Assembly: GCF_013778305.1 (NCBI RefSeq)
Contig: NZ_JACEIC010000002.1
Coordinates: forward strand, 2,071,669-2,135,668
Origin: Nocardioides agri
GTDB taxonomy: Bacteria > Actinomycetota > Actinomycetes > Propionibacteriales > Nocardioidaceae
Direction: 5' to 3'
DNA: 64,000 nt
Positions 1-7,930 of the stretch are shown here, one piece after another. Position 1 is the first letter of the stretch, and each line of letters begins with the position of its first letter. Made by a program: the position numbers and the translations under genes. The notes beneath the pieces were generated by a model that saw nothing but the letters and a program-made list of their open reading frames with translations, was not told the origin of the DNA and searched no databases.

Positions 1-540
1 CTGCGCCTGGGGCACCTGGGACCGGTCGATGCCGAACCTGGTCACGGCCCGGTCGGTGACGATCACGTCGCCGTGGTTGCCGAGGATCAGGCCGCGGTCG
101 CCGGCGACCGGGGTGACGTCGAGGACGCTGCCCTCGCGCAGGCTCGGCTCCACGAGCGCGCGGCTCCACTCGACCTGCCACTCGTCGCCGGCCTTGGTCA
201 TCGTGACGGGGGCGGTGTAGCTCCACTCCTCGCCGCCGACCGGCCAGGTCCAGGCCAGGGTTGCGCTCGCGGTCTCGCCGTCCTCCTCGACGCCGCCGGC
301 CGTGACCGTCGGCGTCAGGTCGCCCATCCCCTCGACGACCGTCGAGTAGTCGGTGGCGACCTCGTCGACGGTCTGGCCGGAGGTCAGCGCGACGTCGCTG
401 AAGTCGCCCCCGACCAGTGCCAGCGCCAACGTGTCCGCGGCGTCGTCGGGGTCGGGCCCGGTGACCTTGTCGGCCGCGTCGCACGCGGTGAGGGCACCCA
501 GGACGAGGGCGGCGGCGACGGCTGGTCGGAGGGAACGCAC
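1..540 (-). CDS. Penicillin-binding lipoprotein, N-terminal part (cut by window edge)
   Basis: The reading frame runs off the left edge, so only about 180 N-terminal residues are visible. A GTG start gives a lipoprotein signal (MRSLRPAVAAALVLGALTAC) with lipobox LTAC and lipidated Cys20. The following acidic, Thr-rich region (residues about 25-150) resembles the NTF2-like N-terminal domain of MecA-type class B penicillin-binding proteins, ending with the FGIDRSQVP-like segment that usually leads into the dimerisation and transpeptidase domains. The transpeptidase serine lies outside the window, so catalytic competence cannot be checked. It would act on the outer face of the membrane in peptidoglycan cross-linking. 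The downstream neighbour in the same direction is beyond the edge. Confidence 0.75.
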   Translation of the reverse strand, partial: MRSLRPAVAAALVLGALTACDAADKVTGPDPDDAADTLALALVGGDFSDVALTSGQTVDEVATDYSTVVEGMGDLTPTVTAGGVEEDGETASATLAWTWPVGGEEWSYTAPVTMTKAGDEWQVEWSRALVEPSLREGSVLDVTPVAGDRGLILGNHGDVIVTDRAVTRFGIDRSQVPQAQ

Positions 541-562
541 GCCCCCGGTTTTACCAGCCGGG

Positions 563-1363
563 TCAGACGAGCATCCCGGACACCAGCGGCAGGTAGCCGC
601 TCGCGTGCCCGGCCCGGTTGGGGTGGTAGCTCTCGCTGACCGGGTTGGAGAGCCCGTTCAGCCACTCGGTGTCGTCGCAGACGGCGTGGCCGACGAACCG
701 GCTGGTCGGGTTAGCGAAGGAGAACCCCCGCGCTGCGGCGGCGGCCGAGAGCTTGCTGTTGAGCAGGTCCGCCGTCGCGTTGAGCCGGGTCTCCTCGGCC
801 GGGGAGAAGAAGGTCCCGGCGTTGCAGTCCTCACCGTTGAACACCCGGGGGTAGCCGACCACGACCACCTTGGCGTTCGGCGCCTTGCTGCGGATCGAGG
901 AGTAGAGCGTCGACAGCGCGCCGGGCAGCGTGTTGTTGATGTAGGCCTGCGCGGTGTTGATCCTGCCGTCGCAGTTGCTGGCCCAGCCGGGCTGCGCGCA
1001 CTCGGTGACCACGCTCGAGAACCCGGCGTCGTTGCCGCCCACCGAGACCGTGACGTAGCCGGTGCCCGTCGACAGCGCGCTCAGCTGACCGGTGACGTCG
1101 GGGATCTTGGCGCCGGAGCAGGCCTTGAACGTCAGCGCGTAGCCCTTCTGCTGCGCCACGAGGTAGGGGTAGGCGTAGGTCGAGCGCTGGCAGGACGTCC
1201 CGTCGCTGATGTAGGTGCGGGTCCCGACGCCGGACGAGTAGGAGTCGCCGAGGGCGACGTACGCCGGCGCGGCGGCCTGGGCCGGCGCGGTGAGGACGAG
1301 CGGGACCGCGAGCAGCGACGCGAGCGCGGAGACCGTGGCAGCGAGGCGACGGCGCAGTGACAT
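563..1363 (-). CDS. Secreted SGNH/GDSL-family lipase or esterase
   Basis: 266 aa with a Sec signal peptide (about residues 1-31, ending APAQA). Block I GDSYSSG carries the nucleophile serine, block III is GGNDAGF, and the C-terminal block has SYHPNRAGH with the catalytic histidine. Several cysteine pairs (TSCQ, KACSGA, CAQPGWASNC, EDC, AVC) suggest disulfides. Length and motifs match the Streptomyces rimosus-type extracellular lipases, which hydrolyse acyl esters. The start has a GGGAGG ribosome site. A perfect CRP-type box lies about 38 bases upstream. It sits 22 bases before the penicillin-binding lipoprotein gene in the same direction; co-transcription is possible but not shown. Confidence 0.88.
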   Translation of the reverse strand: MSLRRRLAATVSALASLLAVPLVLTAPAQAAAPAYVALGDSYSSGVGTRTYISDGTSCQRSTYAYPYLVAQQKGYALTFKACSGAKIPDVTGQLSALSTGTGYVTVSVGGNDAGFSSVVTECAQPGWASNCDGRINTAQAYINNTLPGALSTLYSSIRSKAPNAKVVVVGYPRVFNGEDCNAGTFFSPAEETRLNATADLLNSKLSAAAAARGFSFANPTSRFVGHAVCDDTEWLNGLSNPVSESYHPNRAGHASGYLPLVSGMLV

Positions 1364-1400
1364 GGGACCTCCCGGGAGCGGACGTCACGCCGCCCGCCGG

Positions 1401-1416
1401 TGTGACCGCGATCACA
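1401..1416. promoter_or_regulatory. CRP/GlxR-type operator TGTGA-N6-TCACA
   Basis: TGTGACCGCGATCACA matches the CRP-family consensus TGTGA-N6-TCACA exactly and extends one base pair each side. It lies 38 bases upstream of the SGNH hydrolase start and overlaps a possible minus-strand -10 (TAGTGT), a position more often linked to repression than activation. Actinobacterial cAMP receptor proteins (GlxR, Crp) bind this sequence; which regulator acts here is inferred. Confidence 0.65.
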
Positions 1417-1491
1417 CTAGGGGTCCCCGATGTCGAGTTGGGCCCGAATCACCCGCCAGTCGGGCACAAATCACGGACCGGCGGGAACGCG

Positions 1492-1528
1492 GCCCAGCTC
1501 AACGGTGACTGGCGCCCAACTCAACGGT
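1492..1528. repeat. Short direct repeat at the 3' end of the helicase gene
   Basis: GCCCAGCTCAACGGT (1492-1506) recurs as GCCCAACTCAACGGT (1514-1528), 14 of 15 identical and 22 bases apart; the second copy covers the stop codon of the helicase gene. A partly inverted copy GAGTTGGGCC lies at 1435-1444. Function unknown; the copies could fold in the helicase mRNA 3' end. Confidence 0.5.
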
Positions 1529-3278
1529 TCTTGTGGCGGGGCTTCTTGTCGTAGCCGCGGTCCGGGCGGCGGTCGCGGGGCGGGCCGCCGGCGTCCTGGG
1601 AGAGCTCGATGAGCTTGCCGGAGATCCGGGTGCCGCGCAGGCGGTCCCACGCCTCGCCGGGCAGGTCGGCGGGCAGCTCGACGAGCGAGTGGTCGCCGCG
1701 GATGTCGATGTGGCCGAAGTCCTCGCGGGAGAGGCCGCCCTCGTTGGCGAGCGCGCCGACGATCTGGCGGGGCTCGACGCGGTGCCGCTTGCCGACCGCG
1801 ATCCGGTACGTCGCCATGGGGACGTCGCTGCGGCCACGCGGGCGCCGCTCGCGCGGCCCCCGGTCGCCGCGGTCCGGGCGGTCGCCGCGGTCGCGGGCCG
1901 GGCGGTCCTCGCGCGGCGGACGGATCTCGTCGCCGGGCTGGAGCAGCAGCGGGGTCTCGCCCTGGGCGACGATCGCCAGCGCGGCGGCCACGTCGGCCTC
2001 GGGCACGTCGTGCTCGCGGACGTAGTGGCCGATGATGTCGCGGAAGCGGTCGACGCGCGCGGTCTGGGTCAGCGCCTCGGTGATCGCGTCGTCGAAGCGC
2101 GAGAGCCGCGTGCTGTTGACGTCCTCGGCGGTCGGCAGCTGCATCTGCGTCAGGGGCTGCCGGGTCGCCTTCTCGATGTGCTTGAGCAGGTAGCGCTCGC
2201 GCGGGGTCACGAACGAGATCGCGTCGCCGCTGCGGCCGGCGCGACCGGTGCGGCCGATCCGGTGCACGTAGGACTCGGTGTCGGTGGGGATGTCGTAGTT
2301 GACGACGTGGCTGATCCGCTCGACGTCGAGACCGCGGGCCGCGACGTCGGTGGCGACCAGGATGTCGAGCTTGGCGGACTTCAGCTGGTTGACCGTGCGC
2401 TCACGTTGGGCCTGGACGACGTCGCCGTTGATCGCCGCCGCCGAGAAGCCGCGGGCCCGGAGCTTCTCCGCCAGCATCTCCGTCTCGCTCTTGGTGCGGA
2501 CGAAGACGATCATCCCTTCGAAGTTCTCGACCTCGAGGATCCGCGTGAGGGCGTCGACCTTCTGCGGGTAGCTCACCATCAGGTAGCGCTGGGTGATGTT
2601 GGGCGAGGTCGTGGTCTTGCCCTTGACCGTGATCTCTTCGGGGTTGCTGAGGTACTGCTTGGAGATGCGGCGGATCTGGGCCGGCATCGTCGCGGAGAAC
2701 AGCGCGACGTTCTTGTCGTCCGGGGTGTCGGCGAGGATCGTCTCGACGTCCTCGGCGAAGCCCATGTTGAGCATCTCGTCGGCCTCGTCGAGCACCAGGA
2801 AGCGCAGCTCGGTCAGGTCGAGCGTGCCCTTCTCGAGGTGGTCCATGATCCGGCCCGGGGTGCCGACGACGATGTGCACGCCGCGGCGCAGGGCGCTGAG
2901 CTGTACGCCGTACGCCTGGCCGCCGTAGACCGGCAGCACGTGCACGCCCTTCATGTGCGCGGCGTACTTCTCGAACGCCTCGCAGACCTGCAGCGCGAGC
3001 TCACGCGTCGGGGCGAGCACCAGCGCCTGGGGCGTCTTCTGCGAGAGGTCGAGGCGGGACAGGATCGGCAGCGCGAACGCCGCGGTCTTGCCGGTGCCGG
3101 TCTGCGCCAGGCCGACGACGTCGCGGCCGGCGAGCAGCGGCGGGATGGTCGCGGCCTGGATGGCGGACGGCTTCTCGTAGCCGACGTCGCTCAGCGCCTT
3201 CAGCACCTTGGCGTCGAGTCCGAGGTCGTCGAACGTCACCTCGGGGGTGGTCGGGTCGTCCTGGTCCTCGTTGCTCAC
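1521..3278 (-). CDS. deaD: DEAD-box ATP-dependent RNA helicase (DeaD/CsdA type)
   Basis: 585 aa. All core helicase motifs are present: Q motif with KPSAIQAATIP (36-46), AQTGTGKT (motif I, near 60), PTRELA (Ia, near 92), TPGR (Ib), DEAD (164-167), SAT (III, near 196), RGLDVERISHVVNYD (V) and HRIGRTGRAGR (VI). An Arg/Asp/Gly-rich linker leads to a DbpA-like RNA-binding domain (from about MATYRIAVGKRHRVEPRQIV) and a basic tail. It unwinds structured RNA in ribosome assembly and mRNA turnover. The GTG start lies 6 bases after a TACCGT hexamer, suggesting a leaderless transcript. It follows glmS by 58 bases. Confidence 0.95.
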   Translation of the reverse strand: MSNEDQDDPTTPEVTFDDLGLDAKVLKALSDVGYEKPSAIQAATIPPLLAGRDVVGLAQTGTGKTAAFALPILSRLDLSQKTPQALVLAPTRELALQVCEAFEKYAAHMKGVHVLPVYGGQAYGVQLSALRRGVHIVVGTPGRIMDHLEKGTLDLTELRFLVLDEADEMLNMGFAEDVETILADTPDDKNVALFSATMPAQIRRISKQYLSNPEEITVKGKTTTSPNITQRYLMVSYPQKVDALTRILEVENFEGMIVFVRTKSETEMLAEKLRARGFSAAAINGDVVQAQRERTVNQLKSAKLDILVATDVAARGLDVERISHVVNYDIPTDTESYVHRIGRTGRAGRSGDAISFVTPRERYLLKHIEKATRQPLTQMQLPTAEDVNSTRLSRFDDAITEALTQTARVDRFRDIIGHYVREHDVPEADVAAALAIVAQGETPLLLQPGDEIRPPREDRPARDRGDRPDRGDRGPRERRPRGRSDVPMATYRIAVGKRHRVEPRQIVGALANEGGLSREDFGHIDIRGDHSLVELPADLPGEAWDRLRGTRISGKLIELSQDAGGPPRDRRPDRGYDKKPRHKNR

Positions 3279-3336
3279 CCGTCAACGGTAGTGGGCTCGT
3301 CCAGCCCTGCCACCTTCGTCGGCGCGGTGGGCTGGG

Positions 3337-5157
3337 TCACTCGACGGTGACCGACTTGGCCAGGTTGCGCGGCTTGTCGATGTCGTGGCCGAGCCGCAGC
3401 GCGGCGTGGTAGGCCAGCAGCTGCAGCGGTACGACGAGCAGCACCGGGTCGAGCTCGCGCTCGTTGCGCGGCACGTCGATCCGCACGCACTGCACCTCGC
3501 CGAGGTCGACGCCCTCGTGGGTGATCACGACGAGGGGGCCGCGGCGCGCGGCGATCTCGTGCAGGGCGCCGACGTTGCGGTCGGTGAGCTCGTCGTCCGG
3601 GACGATCGCCACCGTCGGCACCTGCTCGCTGACCAGCGCGAGCGGGCCGTGCTTGAGCTCGGAGGTCTGGTAGGCCTCGGCGTGCCGGTAGGAGATCTCC
3701 TTGAACTTCTGCGCGCCCTCGCGGGCGACCGGGTAGCCGCGCACCCGGCCGACGAAGAAGAGGCTCTCGGCGTCGGCGAGCTGCTGCGCGACCTCGCCGA
3801 TCTCCGCCTCGCGGTCGAGGATCTCCTGGATCTGCTCAGGGATCCGGGCCAGCCCGGCGATGAGCCGCTTGCCGTCGGCGATCGAGAGGTCCCGCACCCG
3901 GCCGAGCTGGAGGGCGAGCAGCGCGAAGCCGAGGAACATGTTGGTGAGCGCCTTGGTCGACGCGACCGCCACCTCTGGCCCGGCGTGGAGGTAGATCCCG
4001 CCGTCGCACTCGCGCGCGATCGCGCTGCCGACGACGTTGACCAGCCCGACGACGCGGCCGCCCTTGCGCCGGATCTCCTGCACGGCCAGCAGGGTGTCGA
4101 TCGTCTCGCCCGACTGGCTGACCGCGACGTAGAGGGTGTCCGGCTCGATGACCGGGTCGCGGTAGCGGAACTCGCTGGCCGCCTCGGCGTCCGCCGGGAT
4201 GCGCGCCAGCTCCTCCACGAGCGCGGCGCCCATCTGGCCGACGTAGTAGGCCGACCCGCAGCCCAGGATCTTCACCCGGCGGATCGCGCGGGTGTCACGG
4301 GCGTCCATGTTGAGGCCGCCGAGGTGCGCGGTCCCGAAGCGATCGTCGAGCCGGCCGCGCAGCACCCGCTCCGCGGCGACGGGCTGCTCGAGCATCTCCT
4401 TGTGCATGTAGGACTCGTGGTCGCCGGCGTCGTACGCCGCCGGGTCGACGTCGACCGTCACCGCCGACCGGGTGACCGGCCGCAGGTCCCCGCCGTACGT
4501 CGTGAAGCCGCCGGCCGTCACGGTGGCGATCTCGCCGTCGTCGAGGTGCGCGACCGTCGTCGTGTGCCGCACCACCGCCGCCAGGTCGGAGGCGACCCAC
4601 ATCTCCTTCTCGCCGACGCCGATCAGCAGCGGGCTGCCGTTGCGCGCGACGACCATCCGGTCGGGGAAGTCGACGTGCAGGACGGCGAGGCCGTAGGTGC
4701 CCTCGATGGCGGCGAGCGCGTCGACGACCTTGCCCTCGAGGGTCCCCGCCTCCGACCGGGCGACCAGGTGCGCGACGACCTCGGTGTCGGTGTCGCTCAC
4801 CAGGTCGACGCCCTCGTCGGACAGCCGCTGCCGCAGCGCGGCCGCGTTGTCGATGATCCCGTTGTGGACGACGGCCACCAGGCCCTTGGCGTCGGTGTGC
4901 GGGTGGGCGTTGACGTCGTTGGCGGGACCGTGCGTGGCCCAGCGGGTGTGCCCGATCCCGGTCTTGCCGCCGAACCGCTTCGGGAGGCTGTCCGCGAGGT
5001 CGCGCACCCGCCCGGCCTGCTTGGCGACCTTGAGGCCGGTGCCGCCCAGCAGCGCGACACCCGCCGAGTCGTAGCCCCGGTGCTCGAGGCGGCTGAGCCC
5101 CTCGAGCAGCAGCGGGGCGGCCTGCTGGGCTCCGACGTACCCGACGATTCCGCACAT
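3337..5157 (-). CDS. glmS: Glutamine-fructose-6-phosphate aminotransferase (isomerizing)
   Basis: 606 aa, the normal length for GlmS. The N-terminal class II glutamine amidotransferase begins MCGIVGYVG, with Cys2 as the nucleophile after Met removal, and contains RWATHG and HNGIIDN. Two SIS sugar-isomerase domains follow (about 285-420 and 455-590, with GCGSAYYVGQM, SQSGETIDT and SELKHGPLAL), ending in KSVTVE. It makes glucosamine-6-phosphate from fructose-6-phosphate and glutamine, the first step to UDP-GlcNAc and peptidoglycan. It lies 13 bases after a 91-aa conserved gene, so the two are probably one transcript controlled from the palindrome at 5478-5501. Confidence 0.97.
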   Translation of the reverse strand: MCGIVGYVGAQQAAPLLLEGLSRLEHRGYDSAGVALLGGTGLKVAKQAGRVRDLADSLPKRFGGKTGIGHTRWATHGPANDVNAHPHTDAKGLVAVVHNGIIDNAAALRQRLSDEGVDLVSDTDTEVVAHLVARSEAGTLEGKVVDALAAIEGTYGLAVLHVDFPDRMVVARNGSPLLIGVGEKEMWVASDLAAVVRHTTTVAHLDDGEIATVTAGGFTTYGGDLRPVTRSAVTVDVDPAAYDAGDHESYMHKEMLEQPVAAERVLRGRLDDRFGTAHLGGLNMDARDTRAIRRVKILGCGSAYYVGQMGAALVEELARIPADAEAASEFRYRDPVIEPDTLYVAVSQSGETIDTLLAVQEIRRKGGRVVGLVNVVGSAIARECDGGIYLHAGPEVAVASTKALTNMFLGFALLALQLGRVRDLSIADGKRLIAGLARIPEQIQEILDREAEIGEVAQQLADAESLFFVGRVRGYPVAREGAQKFKEISYRHAEAYQTSELKHGPLALVSEQVPTVAIVPDDELTDRNVGALHEIAARRGPLVVITHEGVDLGEVQCVRIDVPRNERELDPVLLVVPLQLLAYHAALRLGHDIDKPRNLAKSVTVE

Positions 5158-5170
5158 CTTCGTTGTCCTC

Positions 5171-5446
5171 TCAGCCGTACACGATCCGGCGCAGCTGTCG
5201 CTCGGACAGCTCGGGAGCGGCCACCACGCGGCCGGCCAGCTCCTCGGCGATCCGGGCGAAGATCTCCGAGTTCTTCGCGCCGTAGGTCTTCAGGTGGGCG
5301 TGCCGACGCCGCACGTAGTCCTCCACGGACTCGGCGTGGAAGGCGACGACGTCCTCCACCACCCGGGTCGCCTCGCCGGCCGAGAGGCCGGTGCTGGCGA
5401 CGATCCGCGCCACCAGCGCGGGGTCGGGCGGTGTCGGCACGGTCAT
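5171..5446 (-). CDS. Conserved hypothetical protein, first gene of the glmS operon
   Basis: 91 aa from the ATG at 5446 (MTVPTPPDPALVAR...); a longer upstream frame exists but would read through the palindrome at 5478-5501, so the inner start is preferred. The protein is all-alpha in character with no membrane segment or signal. Notable features are a RRRHAHLKTYG segment and a C-terminal ELSERQLRRIVYG motif, which I associate with an uncharacterised actinobacterial family but cannot name. It is 13 bases upstream of glmS. The position suggests a role linked to amino-sugar supply, but that is guesswork. Confidence 0.75.
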   Translation of the reverse strand: MTVPTPPDPALVARIVASTGLSAGEATRVVEDVVAFHAESVEDYVRRRHAHLKTYGAKNSEIFARIAEELAGRVVAAPELSERQLRRIVYG

Positions 5447-5477
5447 GATCGTCGGTCGATCCGGGGCTATCTGCAAC

Positions 5478-5501
5478 TTCCTGCCCGAATTCGGGCAGGA
5501 A
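5478..5501. promoter_or_regulatory. 24-bp perfect palindrome upstream of the glmS operon
   Basis: The 12-base arm TTCCTGCCCGAA is followed directly by its exact reverse complement, giving 24 bp with no mismatch and no spacer. It lies 31 bases upstream of the 91-aa gene that leads into glmS and about 180 bases from the divergent small gene at 5683. The geometry suits a dimeric DNA-binding regulator; as RNA it would form a hairpin in the operon leader. The cognate regulator is not identified. Confidence 0.7.
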
Positions 5502-5682
5502 ACCCCTACTTCTAGGGAATCCAGCACCACCCGCCGCGCTGAGCGCGGGTGGAGCACGGTGCGCCCGCTATCGCCGTGGAGTGGGTCCGGGTGGGGCGCC
5601 GAGGCCGATCTAGCCGGAGATGCGACGGGCGCGGTGGGGATCGGCTACGCTGGGTGAACGGACGGTGAACGAAAGGCATCCC

Positions 5683-5817
5683 ATGAGCGACACCAACATG
5701 ACCACCGGTCTCGTGCAGACCTGGGTGCCGACGACCGACGACGGCGGCCGGACCCGGCTCGAGGCGCACTGGATCTCCGCGCCGGCGGTGCCGGCGCACG
5801 CGACGCACGCCGCCTGA
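5683..5817 (+). CDS. Small conserved-looking protein (44 aa)
   Basis: Begins MSDTNMTTGLVQTWVPTTDD and ends with a His/Ala-rich tail. The start has a GAAAGG ribosome site 6 bases upstream and a TACGCT -10 candidate at 5646-5651, and the gene is followed within 20 bases by a hairpin terminator; promoter, ribosome site, frame and terminator together support a real gene. There are no membrane segments, cysteines or recognisable domain. It stands alone between the divergent glmS operon and yceI, and its function is unknown. Confidence 0.65.
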   Translation: MSDTNMTTGLVQTWVPTTDDGGRTRLEAHWISAPAVPAHATHAA

Positions 5818-5834
5818 CCCACGGACACCGAGGA

Positions 5835-5860
5835 GCCCACCCGGACAGCTCCGGGCGGGC
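5835..5860 (+). terminator. Intrinsic terminator after the 44-aa gene
   Basis: GCCCACCCGGA (5835-5845) pairs with TCCGGGCGGGC (5850-5860) with one mismatch across a four-base loop, followed by TTCTCGTG. The U-tract is weak, as usual in high-GC actinobacteria. Confidence 0.7.
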
Positions 5861-5900
5861 TTCTCGTGCGTCCGGACGATCTTCTTCGGGGGGTGGGGAA

Positions 5901-5924
5901 TGAATCGGACCGCGGTCCGGTTCA
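5901..5924. promoter_or_regulatory. Inverted-repeat operator upstream of yceI
   Basis: TGAA-T-CGGACCG is followed by its mirror CGGTCCG-G-TTCA: 11 of 12 base pairs match, with no spacer. It sits 45 bases upstream of the YceI gene. The form resembles operators of TetR- or MarR-type repressors, but no such regulator gene lies next to it, so the regulator would act from elsewhere. Confidence 0.6.
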
Positions 5925-5958
5925 GGTGATCAAAGGTTCAACCACTTTCTCGATCACC
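5925..5958 (+). promoter_or_regulatory. Leader hairpin reaching the yceI ribosome site
   Basis: GGTGATC (5925-5931) and AAAG pair imperfectly with CTTT and GATCACC (5952-5958) around a GTTCAACCA loop. The 3' arm abuts AGGAG (5958-5962), the likely ribosome site for the ATG at 5969, so folding could affect translation. The structure is a prediction by eye. Confidence 0.35.
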
Positions 5959-5968
5959 AGGAGTTCCG

Positions 5969-6559
5969 ATGTCGTTCTTCAACCGCCAGGCCGCCGAGCA
6001 GTTCGACGCCCCCACCGCCGCCGTCGAGGACATCTCCGGCGACTACACCATCGACCCGACGCACACCCGGATCGGCTTCAGCACCCGGCACGCGATGGTC
6101 ACGACCGTCCGCGGCCAGTTCACCGACTTCGCCGGCACCGCCCACGTGGACGCCGCGAACCCGGCCGCCTCGAAGGTCGAGCTGAGCATCCAGACCGCGA
6201 GCATCGACACCGGCGTCGCCGACCGCGACGGCCACCTGCGCTCCGCCGACTTCTTCGACGCGGACAACAACAAGGAGATCACCTTCTCCTCCACGAAGGT
6301 CGAGCGCGACGGCGACGACTGGGTCGTCACCGGCGACCTGTCGATCAAGGGCGAGACCAAGCCCGTCACCGTCGTCTTCGAGCCGACCGGCTCGGCGCGC
6401 GACCCGTTCGGCAACCTGCGCATCGGCTTCGAGGGTGGCACCACCATCAACCGCAAGGACTGGGGCCTGACCTGGAACGCCGCGCTCGAGACCGGCGGCG
6501 TGCTGGTCTCCGAGAAGGTCAAGCTCGAGTTCGACGTCTCGGCGATCCGCAACGCCTGA
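5969..6559 (+). CDS. YceI-family lipid-binding lipocalin-like protein
   Basis: 196 aa. The YceI fold is recognisable from GDYTIDPTHTRIGFSTRHAMV, the repeated beta strands, the ADFFD...KEITFSST segment and ITGDLSIKGETKPVTV-like strand with the terminal FDVSAIRNA. Family members bind polyisoprenoid or amphiphilic ligands in a beta-barrel. No signal peptide is seen, so this copy is predicted to be cytoplasmic. It has a good AGGAG ribosome site and its own upstream operator, and is followed by a strong terminator shared with the convergent gene. The physiological ligand is unknown. Confidence 0.9.
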   Translation: MSFFNRQAAEQFDAPTAAVEDISGDYTIDPTHTRIGFSTRHAMVTTVRGQFTDFAGTAHVDAANPAASKVELSIQTASIDTGVADRDGHLRSADFFDADNNKEITFSSTKVERDGDDWVVTGDLSIKGETKPVTVVFEPTGSARDPFGNLRIGFEGGTTINRKDWGLTWNAALETGGVLVSEKVKLEFDVSAIRNA

Positions 6560-6577
6560 GCCTCAGCACCCGACAGC

Positions 6578-6612
6578 ACGACGGCCCGTCCCCGGTGGGG
6601 GCGGGCCGTCGT
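6578..6612. terminator. Bidirectional terminator between yceI and the DUF1501 gene
   Basis: ACGACGGCCCG (6578-6588) pairs perfectly with CGGGCCGTCGT (6602-6612), with an additional CCCC/GGGG inner pairing. It sits between two convergent genes and can serve both. Confidence 0.8.
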
Positions 6613-6630
6613 CCTACGTCGGCCCGGCGC

Positions 6631-7911
6631 TCAGGCCGCCATCACCCCGACGGCCTCCGGCTGGAAGCCCGGGAAGACGGCCGCGGTCGAGGCGGAGGTG
6701 CGGGTGGCGACGATCTCGGCGAGCACGCTGCGGTAGTCGGTCGTGACGGAGACGTCGGCGTCGAGGCCGGCCTGCAGCCCCGGCCACCGGCCGTAGTACT
6801 GACCACCCTTGACGCCCGCGCCGGCGACCAGCATGACGTTGCCCCACCCGTGGTCGAGCCCGCCGTTGGCGTTCTCCTGGACCCGTCGCCCGAACTCGCT
6901 GATGGTGACCAGCGTGACCCGGTCGGCCGCAGGCCCCAGGTCGGCGAAGAACGCAGCGATCGCCGTCGAGAGCTCGGTGGCGTTGTTGCGCATCCACCCC
7001 GACTCCGGCTTGCCGAGGCCGACGTGCATGTCCCAGATGCCGCTGTCGACGGTCACGGCGGCCACGCCGAGGTCGGCGCGCAGCGTGCGCGCGACCGAGG
7101 AGAGCGCCTGGCCCAGGTCGGTCGTGGGGTACGCCGCGAGGTTCGAGGGCTGCTCGACCGCCGAGCGCAGGTCGACGACCGCCGCGAGCGCCTCGCGGAA
7201 GGCGCCGCCCATCGGACCGGCGGCGCGCGCCCACTGGGCGTTGAGCGCGCCCAGCCGGCCGGTCGCGGCGCTGGCCCGGCGGCCGGTGCCGGCGACCCGC
7301 GCGCGCTCGAGGCTGGCGAACGACATCACCGGCTGCGGACCGGCCATCGCGGTCGGCAGGCTCGTGCCGACGGCCAGCGCCCGGAGCGAGCCCTCGCTGC
7401 CGTCGTTGCCGACCAGGCGGTTGAGCCAACCCACCCGCTGGCTGGACCCGGGGTCGGCGTCCTCCAGCTCCTCCATCGCCGAGAAGTGCGAGCGGTTGGG
7501 CACCGGCAGCCCGGTGGCGTGGACGGCGGCGAGCTTGCCGGCGGTCCACAGCGGCAGCAGCGGCGCCATCGCCGGGTGCATGCCGAAGAACCCGTCCTTG
7601 GCGATCAGCTGGTCGGCCGGGACCGCGATGCCGGGCCGCGCGGCGTAGTAGACCGGGTCGCCGTGCGGCACCACGAGCGAGAGCCCGTCGGCGGCGCCGC
7701 GCAGGGAGACCACCACCAGCGCGTTGCCACCGCGGGGCGCGGCCTTGGCGGCGACCGCGTCGCGGGCGCCGACGGTCACGGCGGTGCCGCCGAACATCGT
7801 CGTCGCACCGAGGAGGGCGGCGCCGCGCAGCATCGAGCGGCGGGTCGGACCGGGCTGGGGGCAACCGCACGGGTCGTCGGCGAGGAACTCGTCGTGAGGC
7901 AGGGCACTCAT
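6631..7911 (-). CDS. Tat-exported DUF1501 protein
   Basis: 426 aa. A twin-arginine signal (TRRSMLRGAALLGATTMFGG, residues 23-42) predicts folded export. The body matches DUF1501, a family with an alkaline-phosphatase/sulfatase-like fold: VVVSLRGAADGLSLVVPHGD near the N-terminus, TLVTISEFGRRVQEN in the centre, and NGGLDHGWGNVMLVAGAGV, all likely metal or active-site segments. It follows the DUF1800 gene by 19 bases in the same direction, the usual order of this pair. The biochemical role of the pair is not established; the exported location suggests action on cell-surface or extracellular material. Confidence 0.9.
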   Translation of the reverse strand: MSALPHDEFLADDPCGCPQPGPTRRSMLRGAALLGATTMFGGTAVTVGARDAVAAKAAPRGGNALVVVSLRGAADGLSLVVPHGDPVYYAARPGIAVPADQLIAKDGFFGMHPAMAPLLPLWTAGKLAAVHATGLPVPNRSHFSAMEELEDADPGSSQRVGWLNRLVGNDGSEGSLRALAVGTSLPTAMAGPQPVMSFASLERARVAGTGRRASAATGRLGALNAQWARAAGPMGGAFREALAAVVDLRSAVEQPSNLAAYPTTDLGQALSSVARTLRADLGVAAVTVDSGIWDMHVGLGKPESGWMRNNATELSTAIAAFFADLGPAADRVTLVTISEFGRRVQENANGGLDHGWGNVMLVAGAGVKGGQYYGRWPGLQAGLDADVSVTTDYRSVLAEIVATRTSASTAAVFPGFQPEAVGVMAA

Positions 7912-7930
7912 GGGGACTCCTGGGCGGTGG

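Noticed and set aside
1533..3350. Long open frame antisense to deaD, and similar very long frames antisense to glmS (3385-5448), the copper oxidase and others
   Set aside because: Arg/Val/Gly-rich text with no motifs; these arise because third-position GC removes stop codons on the other strand of real genes.
5447..5682. Possible glmS-type ribozyme or riboswitch in the leader of the glmS operon
   Set aside because: The region shows only palindromes and short hairpins; none of the conserved glmS ribozyme core is recognisable, and the operon leader from the palindrome is short.
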